Assembly (NCBI RefSeq): GCF_020667845.1
Contig: NZ_JAFMPQ010000017.1
Coordinates: 1 to 64,000, forward strand
Length of the DNA: 64,000 nt
Direction: 5' to 3'
Source: Cognatishimia sp. F0-27
GTDB taxonomy: Bacteria > Pseudomonadota > Alphaproteobacteria > Rhodobacterales > Rhodobacteraceae
The position numbers and the translations under genes are program-made. Of this stretch, positions 17,868-25,901 are shown in pieces. The first letter of the stretch is position 1, and each line of letters begins with the position of its first letter. The notes beneath the pieces were generated by a model that was not told the origin of the DNA, did not search any database, and saw nothing but the letters and a program-made list of their open reading frames with translations.

Positions 17868-18563
17868 GTGCTGTTATCATTGGAGCAGGTTACCAAGAGT
17901 TTCGACAGCGTGGACGGTCCCGTGCCGGTCTTGCGTGGCGTGACACTCGACGTTGCAGCCGGAGAGACCGTCGCGCTGACCGGTGAATCGGGATCGGGCA
18001 AAAGCACGCTTCTGCACATCGCGGGCGGGTTGGAAACGGCCGATGGCGGCTCGGTCCGGCTCGACGGGCAGGAGGTGACAACGCTCAATGACACCGGTCG
18101 CGCGGCGTTGCGTCGTGGCACGGTCGGGGTGATCTTTCAGCAGTTCAATCTTGTCCCGTCTCTGACGGTCGCGGCGAATATCGCCTTTCAGGCAAGACTG
18201 GCCGGGGCCTATGACGCCGCCCACGCAGAGGCATTGACGGAGGCGCTTGGCCTCACGTCCCAGCGCAACAAGTATCCCGAAGCCCTCTCCGGCGGTCAGC
18301 AGCAGCGGGTGGCCATCGCGCGCTGTCTGGCGGCCCGGCCCAAACTTGTTCTTGCGGATGAACCGACCGGCAATCTCGATGAGGATACCGCGGGGGAGGT
18401 TCTGGCCCAGATGCGCGCGCTGGTGGCGGATACCGGTGCCGCCCTGATGGTTGTGACGCATTCCCAAGCCGTCGCCGCCGAAATGGCGCGCCGTTTGCAC
18501 CTGCGCGGAGGTCTGCTGGACGCGTCCGCCTCGGGGCAAACCGGATCGGCACGGGCCTCGTGA
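17868..18563 (+). CDS. LolD/MacB-type ABC transporter ATPase
   Basis: 231 residues from a GTG at 17868 preceded by AGGAGG; a GTG further upstream has no ribosome site. Walker [17 protein letters not shown] near residue 40, Q-loop [13 protein letters not shown], signature [15 protein letters not shown], Walker [16 protein letters not shown] and H-loop VVTHS, all intact. The Q-loop and signature place it in the LolD/MacB/FtsE group that works with FtsX-fold permeases. It is followed after 4 bases by such a permease and then by a secreted lipocalin-like protein. Cargo is unknown; mechanotransmission or lipid/lipoprotein handling at the envelope fits the family better than solute import. Confidence 0.9.
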   Translation: MLLSLEQVTKSFDSVDGPVPVLRGVTLDVAAGETVALTGESGSGKSTLLHIAGGLETADGGSVRLDGQEVTTLNDTGRAALRRGTVGVIFQQFNLVPSLTVAANIAFQARLAGAYDAAHAEALTEALGLTSQRNKYPEALSGGQQQRVAIARCLAARPKLVLADEPTGNLDEDTAGEVLAQMRALVADTGAALMVVTHSQAVAAEMARRLHLRGGLLDASASGQTGSARAS

Positions 18564-18567
18564 CCCG

Positions 18568-20946
18568 ATGACCCGGACCGTAGTCTCCGCCCTGCTGTCG
18601 CATTGGATGCGCAATCCGTTGCAGCTTGTGACATTTGTCACGGGACTGGCCTTGGCCACAGCGCTCTGGTCCGGGGTGCAGGCCATCAACGCCGAGGCGC
18701 GCGCCAGCTATGACGCGGCTTCTGCCACGTTGGGCGAGGGCCAATTCGATCAGGTCGTGCCGCGCGAGGGAACGTCGATCCCGCTGGACCGTTATGTTGC
18801 CCTGCGCCGGGCGGGCTGGCTTGTGTCGCCAATTCTCGAAGGACGTGTCGGATCAGTGCGGCTGATGGGGCTCGACCCGTTGACCGCGCCGGGAGGGCTG
18901 TCGCCAGTGACACCCGGCGGAGAGACGCCCTTTCTGGAATTCCTGACGCCGGGGGTAATCTATGCGCATCCGGACACGGCGCGCGCGCTTCCCGAACTGG
19001 CCTTGCGGGTGGTTCCCGACCCCGCGCTGGCTCCCGGGCTCGCGCTCACCGATATCGGGGCGGCGGGGCGGCTGCTTGGCCGCGATGATCTTTCGCGGCT
19101 GATCGTTGCACGGTCGCAACCGCTGTCCCGTCCGCCATTGGCTTCGGTCGCGCCCGAGCTGCGGCTTGAGCCGGCGCGCCAGACGGCGGATGTCGGAGAG
19201 CTGACGGAAAGCTTTCATCTCAACCTCACGGCGTTTGGCCTTCTGTCCTTTGCGGTCGGGCTTTTCATCGTGCACAGCGTGATCGGTCTCGCCTTCGAGC
19301 AACGGCGTGGCGTGATTCGCACCCTGCGCACGCTTGGCGTGCCCTTGCCGCGTCTCGTGGCGCTGATTGCGCTTGAGATGCTCACGCTGGCCGTGTTGGC
19401 CGGGTCCATCGGCATCGTTCTGGGCTATGTTATCGCGGCCTTTCTGCTGCCGGACGTGGCAGCGACGCTGCGGGGGCTTTATGGCGCGGAGCTGACCGGC
19501 GGTCTGTCGATCCGGCCGGAATGGTGGCTGTCCGGTCTGGGGATCGCGGTGCTCGGAACCGCGCTGGCTTCCGCGGGCCAGCTGTGGAAAATCGCGCGTA
19601 TGCCGCTTCTCGCCTCTGCTCGGCCACGCGCCTGGGCGATGGCATCGCGGGGTGGGCAATGGGCGCTTGCGGTTGCCGGGCTCAGCCTGCTGGCGCTGGC
19701 GGCCGGGATTTCGCTGGTCGGAGCCGGGCTCCTCGCCGGGTTCGTTTCGCTTGGAGCGCTGTTGATCGGAGCCGCCTTGCTGCTGCCGCCGATGCTTGCG
19801 CTGTGCCTCGCCGGACTCACGGCACGTGCCCGGGGTCCGGTATCGCAATGGGCGTTGGCCGATACGCGCCAGCAATTGCCGGGACTGTCGCTTGCGCTGA
19901 TGGCGCTTTTGCTGGCGATCGCCGCCAATATCGGCGTATCGACCATGGTGGGCAGCTTCCGGCTGGCCTTTACCAGCTTTCTGGACCAACGCCTTGCACC
20001 CGAGCTCTACATCGCCGCAGAGACCGTTTCCGAAGCGGAACGCATCGAGGCTTTCCTGATCGTCAACGCTCGCGAGACGCTGCCTCTTGCCCGCGCACAA
20101 ACCGTGATTGCCGGAGAGCCAAGCCAGATCCTCGGGATCCGGACCGGCCCGACCTACCGCGAGAACTGGACCTTTGTGGCCTCTGGTCCCGCGCCTTGGG
20201 ATGCGGTGGCCGCCGGATCAGGCAGCGTGATCAACGAACAGCTGGCCACACGCACGGGGCTGCGCGTTGGCGATGAAATCACGCTTGAGGGCGAAACCCT
20301 GACCGTGTCCGCCATTGCTGCGGATTATGGCAACCCGCTTGGGCAGGCGGTGATCGACGAACGGATTTTTGCGGCGATCTGGCCGGATCGTCCGGCCCTG
20401 CAATTTGGGGCCCGCACGGACGACGCGCCGGCCTTGCGCGACGCCCTGATCGCGAAAACGGCCATTCCGGCATCGGCCGTTACCGATCAATCCGATCTCA
20501 AGGCTTTCTCCCTTGCCGTGTTCGAGCGCACCTTTTCGGTCACGGCGGCGCTGAATGTGCTGACGCTCGCGGTTGCCGGGTTTGCGATGCTGATGTCGCT
20601 GCTCACCCTGTCCGACCTGCGCACACCGCAGCTTGCACCGGTCTGGGCGTTGGGCCTGACCCGGCGCCAGCTTGGCCGGATCGAGCTTGCGCGCACGGTT
20701 GCGCTCGCGGCCATGACGGCGGTGCTGGCGCTTCCCCTTGGTCTGGCGCTCGCATGGCTCCTGCTGACGGTGGTGAATGTCGAGGCCTTCGGATGGCGCT
20801 TGCCGATCCATTTCTTCCCGGGGGACTACCTGCGGCTTGGTCTCTATGCGCTGGCAGCGGCAACCCTCGCCGCGCTCTGGCCCGCGTGGCGCTTGCGCGA
20901 GACGCCACCGTCGCGTTTGCTCAAGGTGTTTGCCCATGAACGGTAG
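18568..20946 (+). CDS. FtsX-like ABC permease with two FtsX domains
   Basis: 792 residues. An N-terminal membrane anchor ([19 protein letters not shown]) and periplasmic domain of about 200 residues lead to a first FtsX block ([33 protein letters not shown]), a middle set of helices, a second periplasmic domain (residues about 470-640), and a final FtsX block ([23 protein letters not shown]). The [13 protein letters not shown] coupling-helix region and the ten-or-so membrane segments match double-FtsX permeases such as the long LolCE-like type. Works with the ATPase just upstream; the lipocalin-like gene overlaps its 3' end, so a three-part envelope system is likely. Confidence 0.88.
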   Translation: MTRTVVSALLSHWMRNPLQLVTFVTGLALATALWSGVQAINAEARASYDAASATLGEGQFDQVVPREGTSIPLDRYVALRRAGWLVSPILEGRVGSVRLMGLDPLTAPGGLSPVTPGGETPFLEFLTPGVIYAHPDTARALPELALRVVPDPALAPGLALTDIGAAGRLLGRDDLSRLIVARSQPLSRPPLASVAPELRLEPARQTADVGELTESFHLNLTAFGLLSFAVGLFIVHSVIGLAFEQRRGVIRTLRTLGVPLPRLVALIALEMLTLAVLAGSIGIVLGYVIAAFLLPDVAATLRGLYGAELTGGLSIRPEWWLSGLGIAVLGTALASAGQLWKIARMPLLASARPRAWAMASRGGQWALAVAGLSLLALAAGISLVGAGLLAGFVSLGALLIGAALLLPPMLALCLAGLTARARGPVSQWALADTRQQLPGLSLALMALLLAIAANIGVSTMVGSFRLAFTSFLDQRLAPELYIAAETVSEAERIEAFLIVNARETLPLARAQTVIAGEPSQILGIRTGPTYRENWTFVASGPAPWDAVAAGSGSVINEQLATRTGLRVGDEITLEGETLTVSAIAADYGNPLGQAVIDERIFAAIWPDRPALQFGARTDDAPALRDALIAKTAIPASAVTDQSDLKAFSLAVFERTFSVTAALNVLTLAVAGFAMLMSLLTLSDLRTPQLAPVWALGLTRRQLGRIELARTVALAAMTAVLALPLGLALAWLLLTVVNVEAFGWRLPIHFFPGDYLRLGLYALAAATLAALWPAWRLRETPPSRLLKVFAHER

Positions 20947-21991
20947 GATCTGTCTTTGTCTCATCTGGGCTCTGTTGGCGCTGGCGCCGCTCCCCGCGGG
21001 GGCGCAGGGCTTTGCCGGCCTTGGCACCGACGCCGAGGGTTTCGCCACCCCGGCGCCCGACCCGGATTTCGCCTTCCCGCAGGATCATGGTCCGCACCCG
21101 GCGTATCGCATCGAGTGGTGGTATCTCACGGCCAATCTGACAGGTCCGGATGGCACACCCTACGGCATACAATGGACCCTGTTTCGGTCCGCGCTTGCTC
21201 CGATGGAAGCCGAGGGCTGGCGGTCGCCGCAGGTCTGGTTCGGCCATGCCGCAGCAACCACGCCCGATGCTCATTATGCCACCGAGCGTTTCGCACGCGG
21301 CGGGATCGGACAGGCGGGGGTGACGGCGGCGCCTTTCCATGCGTGGATCGACGACTGGTCGATGCAAGGCGCGTCGCTGAATACGGTGTCCCTTACGGCG
21401 AGCGGCCCGGACTTTGCCTATGAGTTGTCGCTGAACGCGCAGGGGCCGCTCGTTTTCCACGGGGAAGACGGGTTTTCGGTGAAGTCCGCACAAGGGCAGG
21501 CGAGCTATTACTATTCCCAGCCGTTCTACGAGGTCAGCGGAACCCTGACGCTGCCGGATGGGCCGGTCGCCGTGACCGGTCAGGCCTGGCTTGACCGCGA
21601 ATGGTCGTCACAGCCCTTGGCGGACACACAAGCGGGGTGGGATTGGTTTTCCCTGAGTTTCGACAGCGGTGACAAGCTTATGGGGTTCATGCTGCGCGAC
21701 CGCGACGGCGGTGGCTACAGCTCTGCCACATGGATCGCGGCGGATGGCAGCACGACCGCCTTTCCGGACGGCGCATTCCGCGCGGACGCGTTGGCGCAAA
21801 GCACGGTTGCGGGCCGGTCCGTGCCGACCACTTGGCGTGTGACCCTTCCCGAACGCGGGCTTGATGCAACGGTGTCCGCGTTGAACCCGCAAGCGTGGAT
21901 GGGACTCACAATCCCCTATTGGGAAGGGCCGGTGCAGGTTGCCGGGTCGCATACGGGCGTCGGCTATCTGGAGATGACAGGCTACGACTGA
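20936..21991 (+). CDS. secreted lipocalin-like protein (AttH/CrtC-type hydratase fold)
   Basis: 351 residues starting [25 protein letters not shown], a Sec signal peptide. The mature protein is the two-domain calycin seen in AttH and carotenoid 1,2-hydratase CrtC: PAYRIEWWYLTANLTGPDG and IQWTLFRSALAP, then a WLDREWSSQPL motif and WDWFSLSFDSGDKLMGFMLRD in the second domain. The start is chosen at the ATG inside the 3' end of the permease gene (11-base overlap), which gives the clean signal peptide. Consistent linkage to an ABC ATPase and FtsX permease suggests it binds a hydrophobic ligand for that transporter. There are no carotenoid genes nearby, so a role as CrtC is unlikely. Confidence 0.85.
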   Translation: MNGRICLCLIWALLALAPLPAGAQGFAGLGTDAEGFATPAPDPDFAFPQDHGPHPAYRIEWWYLTANLTGPDGTPYGIQWTLFRSALAPMEAEGWRSPQVWFGHAAATTPDAHYATERFARGGIGQAGVTAAPFHAWIDDWSMQGASLNTVSLTASGPDFAYELSLNAQGPLVFHGEDGFSVKSAQGQASYYYSQPFYEVSGTLTLPDGPVAVTGQAWLDREWSSQPLADTQAGWDWFSLSFDSGDKLMGFMLRDRDGGGYSSATWIAADGSTTAFPDGAFRADALAQSTVAGRSVPTTWRVTLPERGLDATVSALNPQAWMGLTIPYWEGPVQVAGSHTGVGYLEMTGYD

Positions 21992-22169
21992 GGACATCCG
22001 GCTGACGGCATTCTGATGAAGCGAGGCCCGCGCGTGAACACGAAATCGCGCGCGCGCTTGAGAACGCATGGTGCGGCTCTATGTCGCTCTCTATCCTGGA
22101 CGGGCGCGTGCCGTGCCTGTCGGATGCAGTTTCGATCGAAGAACAAGACCAGATCTGGGAGATCTCTGA

Positions 22170-23093
22170 ATGACTGACTTCACACGCCGCGCCCTTTTGG
22201 CTTCGGGTGCCGCCCTGCCGCTTGCCGGTCTTGGCGCAACGGCCGCACGCGCAGAAGCTCCGATGAAAGGCGCCAGCTTTGCAAGGCATCGTCGCTTCAT
22301 GATCGGCGGGTTCGAAGTGACAACGATCCTCGGCGGAACCGCGCCGCGCGAAAATCCGCAGGGCATTTTCGGGATGAACGTGTCCGAAGAGGAGTTCAAC
22401 GCCGTCAGCGAAGCGAACTTCCTGTCCACCGAAGTGGCGCAGTTCTTCTTTACGCCCACCGTCGTCAATACCGGCAGCGAGCTTGTGCTGTTTGACACCG
22501 GTCTCAATGCGGAAGCCACCGTTGGCGCGCTCGAAAGTGCAGGCTATGCCGCTGACCAGATCGATGTGGTTGTCCTCACCCACATGCATGGCGACCACAT
22601 TGGCGGGCTGATGAACGAGGGGTCGCCGACCTTTACCAATGCGCGCTATGCCACCGGACAAGTGGAATACGACCACTGGGCCGCGGCGGGCAATGAGCGC
22701 TTTGACCAGAACGTGCGTCCCATGGCGGACAAGATGACATTCCTCGGCGACGGCGACGATGTGGTGTCCGGCATCACGGGCATGGCCGCGTTTGGCCACA
22801 CACCCGGGCACATGGTGTATCGGATCGAAAGCGAAGGCAAAGGGCTCGCGATCTTTGCGGACCTTGCAAACCACCCGGTGTGGTCGCTGGCGCGTCCCGA
22901 TTGGGAAGTGCGCTTTGATGCGGACAAGGCACAAGCCGCTCAGGCGCGCCGCAACGTGCTTGGCATGATCGCGGCGGACCGCATCCCGGCCATCGGGTAT
23001 CACATGCCGTTCCCCGCTGTGGGCTATGTGGATACCGGCTCTGACGGCGCGGAATTCCGCTGGGTTCCGGAAGCGGGCCAGCTGATGGGCTGA
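22170..23093 (+). CDS. Tat-exported MBL-fold hydrolase
   Basis: 307 residues. TRRALLASGAALPLAGLGA at the N-terminus is a twin-arginine signal with cleavage near residue 29 (ARAEAP). The MBL domain is complete: ELVLFDTGLNAE, metal motif THMHGDHIGG (HxHxDH intact), GHTPGHMVYRI, LAIFADLANHPVW and a final IGYHMPFP His. Resembles AHL-lactonase or alkyl-sulfatase-like periplasmic hydrolases, but nothing fixes the substrate. GGGAGATCTCTGA precedes the ATG. Stands alone between the lipocalin gene and a convergent hypothetical gene. A quorum-quenching lactonase is a possible alternative; I have no residue evidence for it. Confidence 0.85.
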   Translation: MTDFTRRALLASGAALPLAGLGATAARAEAPMKGASFARHRRFMIGGFEVTTILGGTAPRENPQGIFGMNVSEEEFNAVSEANFLSTEVAQFFFTPTVVNTGSELVLFDTGLNAEATVGALESAGYAADQIDVVVLTHMHGDHIGGLMNEGSPTFTNARYATGQVEYDHWAAAGNERFDQNVRPMADKMTFLGDGDDVVSGITGMAAFGHTPGHMVYRIESEGKGLAIFADLANHPVWSLARPDWEVRFDADKAQAAQARRNVLGMIAADRIPAIGYHMPFPAVGYVDTGSDGAEFRWVPEAGQLMG

Positions 23094-23106
23094 TGCCCTG
23101 AGGTTC

Positions 23107-23133
23107 GGGCCGTGCGCAGATGTCGCGCGGCCC
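23107..23133. terminator. hairpin between convergent MBL and hypothetical genes
   Basis: GGGCCGTGCGC and GCGCGGCCC pair around a seven-base loop with one bulge. There is no long T tract, so it may act as a weak or two-way terminator. Confidence 0.4.
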
Positions 23134-23157
23134 TCCTATTCCCGTCCGGCCTTGTCG

Positions 23158-23628
23158 CTAGGTCCCTGTTGCGCTCTGGCCGAGCAGAACCTTGTTATGC
23201 GCGGGTGAATCTGCGATCGCATACTGACCGCGCTGGACACGCCATATGGTGTCACGACAGGCGATTTCCACGAAGGTGGTAAAGGGTTCGCGTGGCAGGA
23301 AGCTGCCATATTGAATAAGCCGCGTCTCGTAGGTTGATACGATGAGCGCGTCGCGCAGTTCTTCTGCCTGAACACAGTGGCGCACGATCTGTGTCACACC
23401 GCTCATGCGGTAGAACCGCCGGCTGAAGTCGAAAAGCTCCGCGAGCATCTCACGGGTTTCAACAGCGCGTTTTCCGGCAAAGGTCTCCACGCTGTAGGGC
23501 AGCCAGATACAGTCTGCAAACAGGTCGAAATCGCCGGTCATCAGGCTGCGCGTGGTGCGCTCCAGCAGGGTCTCGACAATGTCTCGCGCGCTTTGGGAAG
23601 CCGCGCCTGCCGTGTCCGGATCACTCAT
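23158..23628 (-). CDS. hypothetical protein, possibly NTF2/SnoaL fold
   Basis: 156 residues if started at the ATG at 23628 (MSDPDTAGAASQSARD); a TTG thirty bases upstream would add MENLESAKTN. The pattern is a first long helix (ARDIVETLLERTTRSLMTGDFDLFADCI), a LPYSVETFAGKRAVET strand and loop, then a set of strands with FYRMSGVTQIVRHCV and ALIVSTYETRLI. This order resembles the NTF2-like cone fold used by SnoaL-type and many roseobacter proteins of unknown role. No signal peptide. I do not recognise a named family. Confidence 0.6.
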   Translation of the reverse strand: MSDPDTAGAASQSARDIVETLLERTTRSLMTGDFDLFADCIWLPYSVETFAGKRAVETREMLAELFDFSRRFYRMSGVTQIVRHCVQAEELRDALIVSTYETRLIQYGSFLPREPFTTFVEIACRDTIWRVQRGQYAIADSPAHNKVLLGQSATGT

Positions 23629-23839
23629 ATTCGTTTTTGCAGATTCCAGGTTTTCCAAGCATTAGCAGATTCTTGCTCCGAAGCCGACCTTTTGTGTCGG
23701 TTTGCGGCACCCGCGGTGCCTTTTTCGATAAGGATGTGACGCAGACACAGACGGCGTTGGGCCCGCGTCAGTGTGAAGCACGCGTCTACAGGCATGACGA
23801 TCGGTGGCCGGCTTGTCTCAATCCAATTTTCTGACTAGA

Positions 23840-23854
23840 TTTGTCGGAAATAAG
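23840..23854 (+). promoter_or_regulatory. candidate iron-responsive operator
   Basis: TTTGTCGGAAATAAG lies 52-66 bases upstream of the ATG at 23906 and resembles the fbpA and fbpB sites. Just before it CTGAC and GTCGG flank TAGATTT as an imperfect dyad. This is the weakest of the set, since its right half lacks the GAC. Confidence 0.35.
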
Positions 23855-23905
23855 GTGGTGCATGATGTGGCGCCTGAGTATTTGGCCAGACCGAGCAAGG
23901 GCATT

Positions 23906-24334
23906 ATGGGATCTTCGACTGCTGCAATCCCCACATTGGCGCGCCCCGCTTCCGCCCCGGAGGTCACCGCAGGGGCTGTGGCCTTTCTCGATCATCTACG
24001 CGCCGTGTTCATGTCATGCCGCACAAAGCCGCATACGACCCTCTTTGCGGCCTGCGCCGCATTGCACGCCAATCCGGCAGTGGCGCGCGAGGCGCATGCG
24101 GAAGCCCTGATGCGCTGCCTCGCCGAGGTTCTGGGGAAGAGGCCACGCTTGCATGCGCCTGGCACAGTCGAACGCAGTCTTGACGAGAACTGGCTGATCC
24201 AGCTTGGTCTGGCCTCGCGTCGCAACGATCTGGCCAGTCTGCGCTTCTTGCTCGGATCGCGCATCGCGTATCAGCATCAGCGCCTTGTGCGGTTCCTGAT
24301 TGGAGAAATCTCCAACCGGTTCGTCATGAGTTAG
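23906..24334 (+). CDS. hypothetical protein in the iron neighbourhood
   Basis: 142 residues from the ATG at 23906 (AAGGG five bases before it); the open frame continues upstream to 23804 but that part runs through the likely control region. Sequence is all-helical: AVAFLDHLRAVFMSCRTKP, LFAACAALHANPAVAREAHAEALMRCL and a C-terminal DENWLIQLGLASRRNDLASLRFLLGSRI. No signal peptide or metal motif. I do not recognise the family. Its stop codon overlaps the Irr-type box that precedes dps, and an iron-type operator candidate lies upstream, so a link to iron or redox stress is possible. Confidence 0.6.
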   Translation: MGSSTAAIPTLARPASAPEVTAGAVAFLDHLRAVFMSCRTKPHTTLFAACAALHANPAVAREAHAEALMRCLAEVLGKRPRLHAPGTVERSLDENWLIQLGLASRRNDLASLRFLLGSRIAYQHQRLVRFLIGEISNRFVMS

Positions 24335-24345
24335 AATTATTCTAA
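24331..24345. promoter_or_regulatory. Irr box (ICE) upstream of dps
   Basis: TTAGAATTATTCTAA is a perfect 15-base palindrome and fits the iron control element TTAGAA-N3-TTCTAA bound by Irr in alphaproteobacteria. It lies 99 bases before the dps ATG and overlaps the stop codon of the preceding gene. A second inverted repeat, CTGACT (24371-24376) and AGTCAG (24394-24399), lies between the box and dps. Confidence 0.75.
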
Positions 24346-24443
24346 AAATAGCCTTGTCGCCGAACCGCGACTGACTAACTTCAGAATACCGCAAGTCAGC
24401 GCTACGCGAGCCAGCGGACCCATTGTTCATGTTGGAGCTTACC

Positions 24444-24914
24444 ATGACCCAGACCGCTGTTGCCCTGTCCACCGACGCGCGCACCGCCATCGCCGATGCC
24501 CTCAATCAATCAGTCGCCGAAACGGCTGTAACGACGATGATGGCGCAGAATTTTCATTGGAACGTGACCGGCATGGCTTTTGGGCCGCTGCATGACCTGT
24601 TCCAGAAGATCTACGAAGATCACTTCATTGCACAAGACGATCTGGCGGAACGCATCAAGGCGCTGGACGCCCACGCGGAAGGCACGCTCGCGGGCATGCT
24701 GACGCGCTCCAAGGTTCAGGAGCATGACGGGCATGCGTCCGATCAGGAGATGATCAAGACGATGAAAGAGGCACAGGAAACGCTGTCGGCAACGCTGGCA
24801 GGGGCTGGTGCGCTTGCAGCGGAGCATGGTGACACGCTGACCGAAGACCTGTGCATCGCCCGCGGTCAGACCCACGAGAAGTTTGCGTGGTTCCTGCGCG
24901 CGCATCTCGCCTGA
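24444..24914 (+). CDS. dps: Dps ferritin-like iron-storage and DNA-protection protein
   Basis: 156 residues starting MTQTAVALSTDARTAIA, with GGAG upstream; an earlier ATG at 24423 lacks one. The Dps four-helix bundle is clear: MMAQNFHWNVTGMAFGPLHDLFQKIYEDHF carries the His (NFHWNV) and the Asp/Glu (HDLF, YEDH) of the intersubunit ferroxidase centre, followed by DDLAERIKALDAHAEGTLA. Dps oxidises ferrous iron with hydrogen peroxide and stores it in a 12-subunit shell. An Irr box upstream points to iron control. Single gene with its own strong terminator. Confidence 0.95.
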   Translation: MTQTAVALSTDARTAIADALNQSVAETAVTTMMAQNFHWNVTGMAFGPLHDLFQKIYEDHFIAQDDLAERIKALDAHAEGTLAGMLTRSKVQEHDGHASDQEMIKTMKEAQETLSATLAGAGALAAEHGDTLTEDLCIARGQTHEKFAWFLRAHLA

Positions 24915-24933
24915 TCGAGACTGCCTTGCGGAG

Positions 24934-24967
24934 AGAAGCGGCCGGGTGTGGCCGCTTCTTCTTGTTT
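24934..24967 (+). terminator. Rho-independent terminator of dps
   Basis: AGAAGCGGCC, six bases, GGCCGCTTCT form a perfect 10-bp stem followed by TCTTGTTT, 20 bases after the stop. Confidence 0.85.
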
Positions 24968-25054
24968 GGCGGGCTCATACTGAACCCGTTGCATCGCCAG
25001 CGGCTCGCCACAGCGCCAAACGCGGCAACCGGCACGCATCTGTTTGACCGCTGC

Positions 25055-25321
25055 TCAGGTGTTGGACGCGAGATCCCGCACCGTCTGCACTGGCTTGACC
25101 TTCTTCTTGAGGCATTTCCGGAGATATTTCAGGCTCCAGTGGCGGTATTTCCCAAGACGTGATTGTTGACCGACGAGCATCTCGACGAACGCTTGGCGGT
25201 GTTTTTCCGTCTTCAGCGCCTTGAACATGGATTTCTGGTCCTTCGTCATCGAGCAGCCAATGCAATGGCCGGCGCGTTTGAACTTGCACACATCGATACA
25301 GGGGCTGGGCGTTTTGGGCAT
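25055..25321 (-). CDS. DUF1289-domain protein
   Basis: 88 residues, GGAGG six bases before the ATG. The N-terminal half is the DUF1289 zinc-binding type motif: SPCIDVCKFKRAGHCIGCSMT with four cysteines (C-x3-C ... C-x2-C). The rest is basic (KYLRKCLKKKVKPVQ). Such proteins are short, cytoplasmic and of unknown function; the cysteine pattern suggests bound zinc or an iron-sulphur cluster. It lies between dps and hemP in the same iron neighbourhood, but is not evidently in an operon with either. Confidence 0.85.
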   Translation of the reverse strand: MPKTPSPCIDVCKFKRAGHCIGCSMTKDQKSMFKALKTEKHRQAFVEMLVGQQSRLGKYRHWSLKYLRKCLKKKVKPVQTVRDLASNT

Positions 25322-25398
25322 TGTTGTCCTCCCGGTTTTTCCGGTCCGCCGGGTCTAGTCTATGGCCTGTTTCGCAACAGGGTCCCGGGCGCATCCAT

Positions 25399-25563
25399 CT
25401 ACTTTGTCAGAATGAGTTTGCCACCCCGTGTAATGCGCAGGACGTAAACCTGCTGATCGAGAACGATCCGGACGCAGTTTCCGCTTCGAATCAGGGTGCG
25501 TGCGTCGAGGGTTTCGGGCTCGCCCTCTTCCGGCGTGGTCCCTCTCTCTGGCTCTTCTGTCAT
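25399..25563 (-). CDS. hemP: hemin uptake protein HemP
   Basis: 54 residues from the ATG at 25563; starts at 25632 and 25617 in the same frame are possible. The conserved tail LDARTLIRSGNCVRIVLDQQVYVLRITRGGKLILTK (two parts: LDARTLI and RITRGGKLILTK) is the HemP signature. HemP/HmuP proteins are small regulators or accessory factors of haem uptake genes. It is transcribed divergently from fbpB; the paired TTTGTC/GACAAA operators lie between the two genes. A 50-codon upstream frame with a strong ribosome site ends four bases before this ATG, which could control its translation. Confidence 0.85.
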   Translation of the reverse strand: MTEEPERGTTPEEGEPETLDARTLIRSGNCVRIVLDQQVYVLRITRGGKLILTK

Positions 25564-25567
25564 CTGG

Positions 25568-25720
25568 TCACACCTGAAAGAACCGTCGGCCGCGCCTCCG
25601 GGCGAGCGGTTTATCATGGCAATCCGGATCATGCGGCCCGCCCGATCCGATCTCCCGAGCGCGGGGGTTTCGGCGGTAGGGTGGGTCAGCGCGGCCCACG
25701 CCCGTCCAACTAAGCGTCAT
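25568..25720 (-). CDS. possible upstream ORF in the hemP leader
   Basis: An ATG at 25720 with GGAGG six bases before it opens 50 codons (MTLSWTGVGRADPPYRRNP at the start, RRFFQV at the end) that stop four bases before the hemP ATG. The product is arginine- and proline-rich and matches no family I know, so it may serve only as a translated leader. Its spacing allows translational coupling to hemP. Confidence 0.3.
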   Translation of the reverse strand: MTLSWTGVGRADPPYRRNPRAREIGSGGPHDPDCHDKPLARRRGRRFFQV

Positions 25721-25798
25721 CGGAGTCCTCCGGTCCGGTGATGGTGTCCGGGCTTCCCGTAAAGGGTGGCTGAGACTGTGATCCCAAAGTTGATGAAA

Positions 25799-25825
25799 TT
25801 TGTCAGATAAGTCAATTCCGACAAA
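25799..25825. promoter_or_regulatory. paired iron-responsive operator between hemP and fbpB
   Basis: TTTGTCAGATAAGTC on the plus strand (25799-25813) and TTTGTCGGAATTGAC on the minus strand (25825-25811) share three bases, so the outer arms AATTTGTC (25797-25804) and GACAAATT (25820-25827) form an 8-bp inverted repeat. Both units match the fbpA site at 8778. The place suits shared control of hemP (left) and fbpB (right). Confidence 0.6.
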
Positions 25826-25901
25826 TTCAATCAGGCCTACAAACCGGCCAAAATCCACGATACACACGGGCAACGATGCTGAAAGAGGCGGTTTTGCACG
25901 G

